A stretch of DNA of 64,000 nucleotides, taken from positions 32,720,213 through 32,784,212 of the forward strand of contig NC_088202.1 of assembly GCF_037126465.1 (NCBI RefSeq), given 5' to 3'. The translations under genes and the position numbers were made by a program. How positions within the stretch are numbered: the first letter of the stretch is position 1; each line of letters starts with the position of its first letter. This stretch comes from Ornithodoros turicata (taxonomy: Eukaryota; Arthropoda; Arachnida; Ixodida; Argasidae). Shown here piece after piece: positions 57,251 to 64,000 of this stretch. The notes below the pieces were generated by a model. It made no database searches. It worked only from the letters and a program-made list of their open reading frames with translations, and had not been told where the DNA came from.

Positions 57251-58947
57251 TATCTGATAAGGCGTATCGACCTCCACTCACTTTCAACTCAGGTGAAGGT
57301 CGATATCGCGCCCTGTATCTCGCATTCGCGATCACGATATTTTGAGCAGCTTAACATGCCAGATCATCGACAACAACGTTGCCAGGGGGTCTCACACCGG
57401 TTACTATTAGTGATCGCACTTTCACGGTCACGAACTCAAGAACCAACAACACACGCAATATCGATCACGCCATATATTAGTGCACTCACGAGATAATGTT
57501 AAGTATCACACACACGCCGAGTTACTTGATAACAAAACTTGTTTGTAGCGACCTTGCTCTAGACTAAATGTCATGCAGGGGCGCCGTTTGACTGAGCGTA
57601 TCGCTTCATAATGCGTATGTTTGATGGAGGATGATTCATATGGTTACGGTTTTGAATTTTAATAAGCGGATTGGGAACGCAATAAATATTCCCCATTGTT
57701 TTGTTTTTGAAAAGCCGTAATACCTGATGACAATTATAGCTGCCCTGATACGCAGTCTGAGAGCGACGAGCAAATTAAAAATTTGTGCATAATGCAAAAC
57801 TCTCTAGCTTGTACTCGAAAGGAGAAAAGCAGTGTTGAGCAATTAGAGATCTCTTTGCCGCCTAGTTAGCTTCAGTACATTAGAATACAGATTCATTATG
57901 AACGGCATTTCAGCATTAAGATGCATAATCACACGACGAACAAAGACTACCATCTTGTCTCACGGAGCTCAATGAATACCTAGCACACAGATTGTACAAA
58001 TGCATGGTACGATCATCTACATGACTGTGGTCCTACAGCCCAAGTTTGACAGTACAGGATGTAATTCGCTGCACCGGACTCTCTACCAGAACGTGTTGGT
58101 GGCCGAGCTGGGTGGGGTCACCTGAGAAATTTCAGGGGGGGGGGGGGTGTTGCAAAAATGCAGAGGAGGAGTACACCCCCCCCCCCCCGGGGGGGTGTAG
58201 GGAAATCCCTGGTCGTTACCCCACAAAGCGCGTTACCATATCGTCATTACGACCAGAGATTTGTCACGAGCCCTTGCGCGAACCTACGCACCGGGTTTGG
58301 ACCGCGCGAACTTTAAATATAACGATAACGATCGCTGCATTGTCGTGCTACGGTGCTCAGACCGTGTCAGGTAGCTATGCCGCCTTTAGCCTGTAGGTTC
58401 CTAGCAACGGTTGTAGCAAAATAAAACAAAACAAACGTGAAAGTTGAAGATTGGGACGACTAGGTCAGAGCGTTCGAAGTGTACATAGGACATTCGTGCT
58501 CCACTTCACGCCTACTGTCTTCTTATTTAACATATGGCCTTCAAATGCCACTGATGGGTGGTAGGCAAAGTACTCACGCAGCAACTAATCAATAAAACTA
58601 TATGCACGGGTGACATGAGCGATTTGACCAAATCAACGCGCATGCGCACCAGTGCCAGCCCAATATCACCTACTCAAAAACTTGTTTTGCATAACAGTGA
58701 GTAAGTGGCAGGCGCGGTTGCAACACGCAGGTTGCACAGGTACCCGTTTATGTACCACACATATACAGCATTTACTCTTGTCTCTGACAGGCAAAAATAG
58801 AAATAAAAATGTCCTTATGCAAGATGCCCCGAAAGCAAGTGCGTCTGTATAGTAGCACTTTGAGCATCAACGTCAGACCGATGTAGGAAAAAAGTGCTAC
58901 CTTGCGACAAGATGAGTGACTCACACGATAATGGTGCTGAAGGGTAC
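57251..58947. other. No gene recognised; G/C hairpin at 58130-58215
   Basis: GAAATTTCAGGGGGG near 58128 is matched by inverted CCCCCC...GGGAAATCCC-like sequence near 58185-58210, a G/C-tract repeat similar in type to those at 9105 and 29520. No coding frame can be supported. Confidence 0.4.
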
Positions 58948-58961
58948 TCATTTCGTTCGGA

Positions 58962-59132
58962 ACTTTCCAGACGAATGTCGGCACAGTTCCCCCTGAAATC
59001 GGCCCAGGACGCATAATAATCCCTCTGTCCCCCACTCCTTCCTGCTGTCCTCTCTCCGTCTGTCCACATCTGTACGCCGCTCATGGCCACAGTTGCTTCG
59101 CGGCGCTAACACGCAATCAAAAAAGAAAAACA
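58962..59132 (+). mobile_element. SINE, family A, 5'-truncated
   Basis: TCATTTCGTTCGGA stands on both sides (58948-58961, 59133-59146). The body starts ACTTTCCAGACGAATGTCGG, continues CCCAGGACGCATAATAATCC and ends in an A-rich tail. The tRNA-like head is missing. Confidence 0.88.
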
Positions 59133-59146
59133 TCATTTCGTTCGGA

Positions 59147-59769
59147 GTCCTACAGTGCTTCCCGTTAGTGCCGCTGTGTGACGTCCCGGCATGAGTGCAC
59201 TAAGCAAGTACACGATACCTCGCTGCAGCGTGAGCGCGATTACAATAATCGCGTTGCCATGTCGACGTGATAGCAGATTATTGCATAGGTGCTGCCATGC
59301 TGTGTGAAACAAGTTGGACTCACACACTCTATATACGATCGGCGATCGTGATTGTGCGTATCGTGAGTTATTGCGCTCAAGAGTTTTTTTGCCGAGGTCT
59401 GCATGACACGAACGAGCGAGACGCCATAACTCACTCGGAAATACAGCCCGAGATCATGAAAACAAGTACTCCCCCATCATTCCGCCCAAGTTAGTAAAAA
59501 GAGGTACAGCAACCCTTGCCATATCATCCCCCATAAAAAGTCCTGTACCCACATGATAAACGAAAGCTTGCTTGCGCAACTTCAAAAATTGACCTGAGGA
59601 GGTTTCCCCCAAACTAAGCTGACGTCCGTCGCCGACAAAAAGTTGAAAACGGGGGGGGGGGGGGAAGAGTGAAGAACAAAGGGAAAAGCCGAAGCTTCGA
59701 CCACCCAGGATGCCATACATACACAAAATTGGCCAGAATTTAAAGAAGATAGCAGAGCAACACCAAGTT
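59147..59769. other. No gene recognised
   Basis: Contains a 13-base G tract at about 59651. Frames up to 143 codons on the minus strand match no family known to me. Confidence 0.4.
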
Positions 59770-59780
59770 CCAATGATTTC

Positions 59781-60990
59781 ATGATTCCTGTCATGGCTGA
59801 AGCCAAGGAGCCTTCGCTGGTCTTTATGCGGACGCCACAATCTCTTGGGCACTACATGAGGCTCTCCACTCACCACTACCGTCACAAATTAGTGCGCGAC
59901 ATTCTTCGGCGACCAGCATCCGGATACTGCCAAGTTGTTTAGCTCACCGCAGCCTCATTCTAAAGCACAAAAAACTGGACCCGCAGTCCCACCGTGGGCC
60001 CTTCATGCACCACCTGTGCATGTCAACGTCCCTGGCTTGACTTCCAGAAAATCGGCTACACCACTTGTTCTTCGCCAACTCACTCTGAGCCTGCTTCATC
60101 GCGATGAAGGCAGAATTAAAATCTTTACTGATGGCTCATCGACACTGACCGGCTCTACCTGTGCATTCGTAATGCCTGAGCTGTCGATTGAACGAAGCGC
60201 TAGGCTGTCGCACCCGACGTCGGCTGCTGCGGCCGAGCTGCATTCCATTCTTATGGCGCTTTCCTTCATTGTGTCCCGTCAACCACCCATGCACTGGACC
60301 ATATACAGTGACTCCAAAACCGCCCTCCAAGCTCTGCAGTGCACCATGGGCTCGAGCTCCCTCGCTCCACTGGTGTGTGACGTCCTCAGGGAGTATTCGT
60401 GTGCTGTCACACAGACACATAACATCACTTTGCAGTGGATCTCAGGTCATTGTGGCGTCCCTGGGAATGAGGCTGCCGACCTACTTGCGAGACGGGCTCA
60501 TGTGGCACGTGGCGTACCGACGCACCCTACGTATTTCACCCAAGCGGACGCGAATCAAGCAATTGGTACTCTTATGAGACGTCTGTGCAGTGAACACTGG
60601 CGCAGAAGTGTCCCTTCTACGTCGTTCCTGCGCGAGGTGGACCCATATCTCCGGTTTTATATGCAGTCAGTGCTTCCTCGACCCATCACGTCGCTCATCT
60701 ACAGGCTTCGCCTCAACGTGCCGTACAGTGGATGACTTTTGTTTAAGCTTGGCATGGTCCCGTCTCCCAACTGCGGCCTGTGTGATATGTAGTTGAGGAC
60801 ATGGATCATATACTCCAAGACTGCCCGAGGTACAGTGCACACCGATGTACCCTTGTGTCGTCCCTGTCCCGCCTGGATAATCGGCCATACTCCACCGAAA
60901 ACGTTCTTGGGTGATGGCCAGCAAATCAGCTCATACCTGCAATGCGCGCCCTTGTGCAATTTCTCGTCTCCACGGACCTCTCTGACACAT
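59781..60990 (+). pseudogene. LINE ORF2 C-terminal region with RNase H
   Basis: The frame 59935-60735 holds the whole RNase H domain: Asp in FTDGS near 60128, Glu in AAELHSI near 60238, Asp in IYSDSK near 60310, and QWISGHCGVPGNEAAD with the last Asp near 60480. The zinc knuckle starts NCGLCDM, has a TAG stop, and continues in a second frame as EDMDHILQDC. That frame reads on to a TGA, then to a final stop at about 60992. All RNase H acids persist; the stops and frameshift make it a pseudogene. Confidence 0.82.
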
Positions 60991-61201
60991 TGTGACGCGC
61001 TTTGTTTTTGTGCATTAAGATTTCGCTTTTGGTGCCAAGCTAGGTGGTGATGTTCTCATTTATTCTGTAGCCATTCCGTTTCAAAGCGTCGAGTTTTGTG
61101 TAGTTCCCTTTCTTTTCTTAATAACGCGTCCTGGAGTAGCCAGTCCCGGGTGGCTCGAGACTAACATCTCCATTTGTTTCTTTTAAAATCAATCAATCAA
61201 T
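59781..61201 (+). mobile_element. RNase H LINE, 5'-truncated
   Basis: CCAATGATTTC occurs immediately before (59770-59780) and after (61202-61212). The tail is an AATCAATCAATC repeat. It starts inside the end of reverse transcriptase (AEAKEPS). Same family group as the LINEs at 612, 40291 and 63292, but a different tail. Confidence 0.9.
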
Positions 61202-61212
61202 CCAATGATTTC

Positions 61213-62204
61213 CTCAGGGCTCCTCACAAATTGCAAGCTTTATAAACAACGTAAATATTCCAGAAGAGGACACACTTCGGTGTCACATCAAGCACAAAAA
61301 CAAATATGTAGAAGGCTCAAAACAAGTGGTTTATCAATTCTACTAACGTCTCTGAAAATCGACTAGGGACAGACAGGCAGATACCTAAACACTAGACAAA
61401 GGGAACACGAATACAACACGACAGAGCTGTGGGATGGGCACAGCCTTTTAGGATTATCTGTGCATGATCTTGGGATAATAGTGGACTTCTAGTGAACACA
61501 TGAATAGTGGATTTCTGAATAGGAAACATGTGCATAGTGAATGGCGAACTTGCGAGTAGAGCACATCAGAAGTATTTGGGGGGAGTGGGGGGATTTATCT
61601 TAGGAGTAGCAGAACAAGTCGGGAGACGAGTTCAATTTCCCCTCTTTTTTTCCCTTACAAACAAACAAACGATAAATAACGCTTCACCGTCCGAATTGTT
61701 GGTATTACATTCGAGGAATTGCAAGGGCACGCCTCAATTTAGAGACACAGTTACAAAAGCACGTTTTAAAGATAAGCTTTCAAGGGAGAAGAAGCATATT
61801 TAATAGAAAAGGCAGGCGAAAAATTGTGTGTGAGCTCACCTTCCGTCGATTTGTTGTCTTTAGAGATAAGATATCTAGACCACCAAGAAGATCAATAGTC
61901 CTCAATGAGAACAGGTACAAGATCAGCAGCAGGCCGGTTTCAGCCAGTTCAGGCAGCATTATTTTTTATATATTTCATATTTTTATATTTATTTATTTTT
62001 ATATTTAGAAGGTCATCGTATATGATGATCAACAGTGGTGAAATGAATAATTTCTACCGAATAGTTTTCGTGCAAAATTGTGGAGAGAATCCTGTCCTGA
62101 ACTCGAGTGTTTCAGTTTTGCCGTGTACTATATCTACTGGATTTTAAAAGATATTGTAGTGAAATTTTTTTACCCTTTAGTATGTCTACAGAAAAATAAT
62201 AACG
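61213..62204. other. No gene recognised
   Basis: AAAGGGAACACGAATACAACACGAC at about 61398 resembles AGGGAACACGAAGAGACAG at about 30228, perhaps a shared unidentified repeat. No coding frame is supported. Confidence 0.35.
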
Positions 62205-62300
62205 AAAGAATGAAGCACGAAGTCAGAGTATAACTATTTAATACGCGAGCTTTCGGGCAGAACCTGCCCTTCTTCAGACAAAAGAAGCAGTTAAAACATT
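62205..62300 (-). mobile_element. Penelope-like 3' end fragment
   Basis: The layout matches the Penelope 3' end at 37440-37500: GAAGAAGG, a short stem-loop, GAAA, then A/T-rich sequence. No coding part is present. Confidence 0.5.
62251..62277 (-). ncRNA. Hammerhead-like ribozyme core
   Basis: On the minus strand: CTGAAGA, stem-loop GGGCAGGTTCTGCCC, then GAAA. This fits the invariant CUGANGA - stem II - GAAA arrangement. The cleavage triplet and stems I and III are not clear, so activity cannot be claimed. Confidence 0.45.
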
Positions 62301-63290
62301 GCTTATATAAGGAGTGGGATCGGTGAGAGAAGGAACCAAAGAATAAGAGAGAAGCAACGCAAGGATGAAATCACAAAGAACAAAACAGAACGCTATACAT
62401 TGGATAGATATCTGGACCGTTGGAAGAAACGTACACCGGTACAGCGCCATCTAGTTTAAGGCGAGACAAACTACGCTCTGGCAGCGCGCGTCCGCCATAT
62501 TTTGGGCAAGGATGGAAGCGTTGCCCGCGCGCGGACAGTACGGCTCTGTTTGAACCGCGCGACTTTTGTCGTCCGCCGCCAGGGACTTGGTCTGCTTTCT
62601 CATCGAAGCATCGCTCTTTTCATGAGTTGTTCATCCATCTGCATTTGTAATGTCAGTCTGTTGTTGCGTGCACTTCTGCAGCCAGCGTGGCATGAGAGAC
62701 GCCGAAGGGAACAAGGCGTGTGCACAAACTTTTTGGCGGCTAAAGTTCACATGATACATGGCTTTCCAAATAACTATCGTCAGAAGCGTTCTGTTGCCAT
62801 TCTAAATGGGCGAACTATAAATACCCCGCAGGCGAAAGCATAGAACATATAGTAGGATATAGTAGGAAGCATCGGCGAAAGCATGCAACACAGTAAGGTC
62901 CCACATTCAAAATACACGACTGGTCTTGAAATGTCCATAAGAAACACGCATGCAAAAATATGGTGTACCGTATCTGAAAGTCGACAAAGCAACGTGGATG
63001 GAAGTTGAATCCGTATATGACACGCACACTGTTCTCGCTAGCGCGGCCAGACGTGCCAGATGAACTCATATGTTCACAAAAAGGGTCCACACGTCTTTGG
63101 GAAAACCCATCTGGTATGTTCGTCAAGTCTCTTGACCACTGACTTCTCGTTCGCCATCGCGCGCCCGCTTACCATAAACGGCGCCACATGTACGGCGTGC
63201 CCAAGATATGGCCGAATGTCGTCTGCTAGAAGGTGGCCAGACTGGATTTTGAAAAGGGTCAGCCGGCCGCGCTTGTCCGTTGAAAAAGAA
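62301..63290. other. No gene recognised
   Basis: A short frame starting at about 62650 has MSVCCCVHFC, faintly like a THAP start, but breaks quickly. Nothing else stands out. Confidence 0.35.
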
Positions 63291-63291
63291 G

Positions 63292-64000
63292 AAAAAGGCT
63301 AAATACAAGTTGGGGGGGATATGTTTATTAAAGGTAAAAAAGGGGGGAAAGGTCAGACAGGCCAAGGGCGACTTGCTATTCCCAAAAGAGAAAAAAGAAA
63401 CAAAAGAAAGATAGACAGAAGGTGAAAAAGAGAAAAAAGAAGCAGAAAAGGAAAAGAGAAAGTGGCAGGGGACGATGGGGTGGCTCAAAGGCTCTCAAGG
63501 TGGGATGGCTGATGGGGTGGCTCAAGGCTCAAAGGCTGCTGAGCAGCCCAGTGTTCTTCAGGTAACACAGGAGGGCTCGGATGACTGCCCACTGTCTGGA
63601 GTGCCGGACAGGTCCCAGCAGCGTCGCCAGGGAAAGTTCCCTGTGGCCTAGGGAAGTGAGATTTGTGGCGAGGACGGCTCGGGGGCCGGCGTACCGCTTG
63701 CAGTGCAGCAATAGATGGCGTATGTCGGCGGCTGCAGCACAGCAGGGACACATCGGGGACGTCCGTCTATCGATCTTAGAGAGGAGCAGCGGGGTCAGGG
63801 CAACATCGAGGCGTAGGCGATGGAGGATCGACTCCTCCTGTCGCGACAGCCGCTGGGAGAGGGTGAGTTCCATCCTCGGGTCGATGGAGTGGAGGAACGT
63901 GTTTGCCGCTACAGCGTTTCAGCTAAACGCGAGGGAGCTGCGAGACGTCTTGCGGCGGATCTGTATCAGGCAGGCTGATGGAGTGAGAGGAATGGTGGTG
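63292..64000 (-). mobile_element. 3' end of an RNase H LINE, runs off the window
   Basis: Coding lies at 63529-64000; then a purine-rich (plus strand) 3' UTR of about 200 bases ends, on the minus strand, in AATAAACATATCCCCCC at about 63309-63327. This copy links the C-tailed stubs at 5160, 9560-9935 and 56030 to a coding LINE family. Confidence 0.8.
63529..64000 (-). pseudogene. LINE ORF2 C-terminal end
   Basis: The minus-strand frame reads NTFLHSIDPRMELTLSQR, RLRLDVALTPLL, the zinc knuckle CPCCAAAADIRHLLLHC (near 63700-63750) and a conserved LATLLGPVRHSRQWAVIRALL end, stopping at 63529. A TGA in frame near 63920 shows decay. The RNase H domain would lie beyond base 64000. Confidence 0.78.

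Noticed and set aside
62650..62843. THAP-like start (MSVCCCVHFC) near 62650
   Set aside because: Frame breaks before the Trp and AVP boxes; resemblance too short.
1..64000. Endogenous viral sequence
   Set aside because: Searched by eye for polymerase, capsid and glycoprotein motifs; all polymerase-like motifs belong to LINE or Penelope reverse transcriptases.

Overview
The window looks like repeat-dominated euchromatin or heterochromatin of a chelicerate, most likely a tick. The reasons are RNase H-bearing LINEs, tRNA-headed SINEs, Penelope-like elements, THAP/hAT-type DNA transposons, and a single-exon neprilysin-like (M13) gene of the kind that is greatly expanded in ticks. The organism assignment is inference from family content. 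I see no bacterial operons, CRISPR, rRNA or viral genes.

Only one convincing host gene is present: a minus-strand M13-type membrane protein at 11140-13245. Its zinc-binding HEXXH has become KAIAQ, so it should be a pseudo-peptidase. Almost everything else is mobile DNA. Left part (1-36.7 kb): a hAT-like end (to 447), a decayed RNase H LINE (612-2250), a 3.7-kb THAP/hAT-like element (4151-7857), a C-tailed LINE 3' end (to about 9935), the M13 gene, a TTAA MITE (13857-14445), a tRNA-like sequence, a 7.1-kb terminal-inverted-repeat element (19227-26303) that has itself been invaded, a CGGTTCGG-repeat element (27186-29238), and a cluster of MITEs (28.5-33.5 kb).

Right part (36.7-56.3 kb): one continuous nest of transposons inside transposons. 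From outside to inside: a hAT-like MITE (36720-56310, 8-bp target duplication YTACATTC), a Penelope-like retroelement on the minus strand (37341-55816, duplication TTTCAAATATA), a 1.8-kb GGGCACCG-ended element (37528-49473), an element with 1.2-kb inverted arms (39039-49321), an RNase H LINE (40291-46991), a 4.85-kb DNA transposon with 0.9-kb inverted repeats and a one-stop transposase (41663-46516, duplication TGAG), and a 110-bp SINE (42513-42622). The same Penelope element also carries a second copy of the 1.8-kb element (53564-55393) and a FLYWCH/MULE transposase gene (about 51007-52667), which two SINEs have broken at one and the same target site.

Far right (56.3-64 kb): SINEs, a LINE with clear target duplications (59781-61201), a Penelope 3' fragment with a hammerhead-like core (about 62205-62300), and the 3' end of a minus-strand LINE that leaves the window at base 64000. 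The order of insertion can be read directly from which element interrupts which, so the window is a small stratigraphic record of transposon activity.
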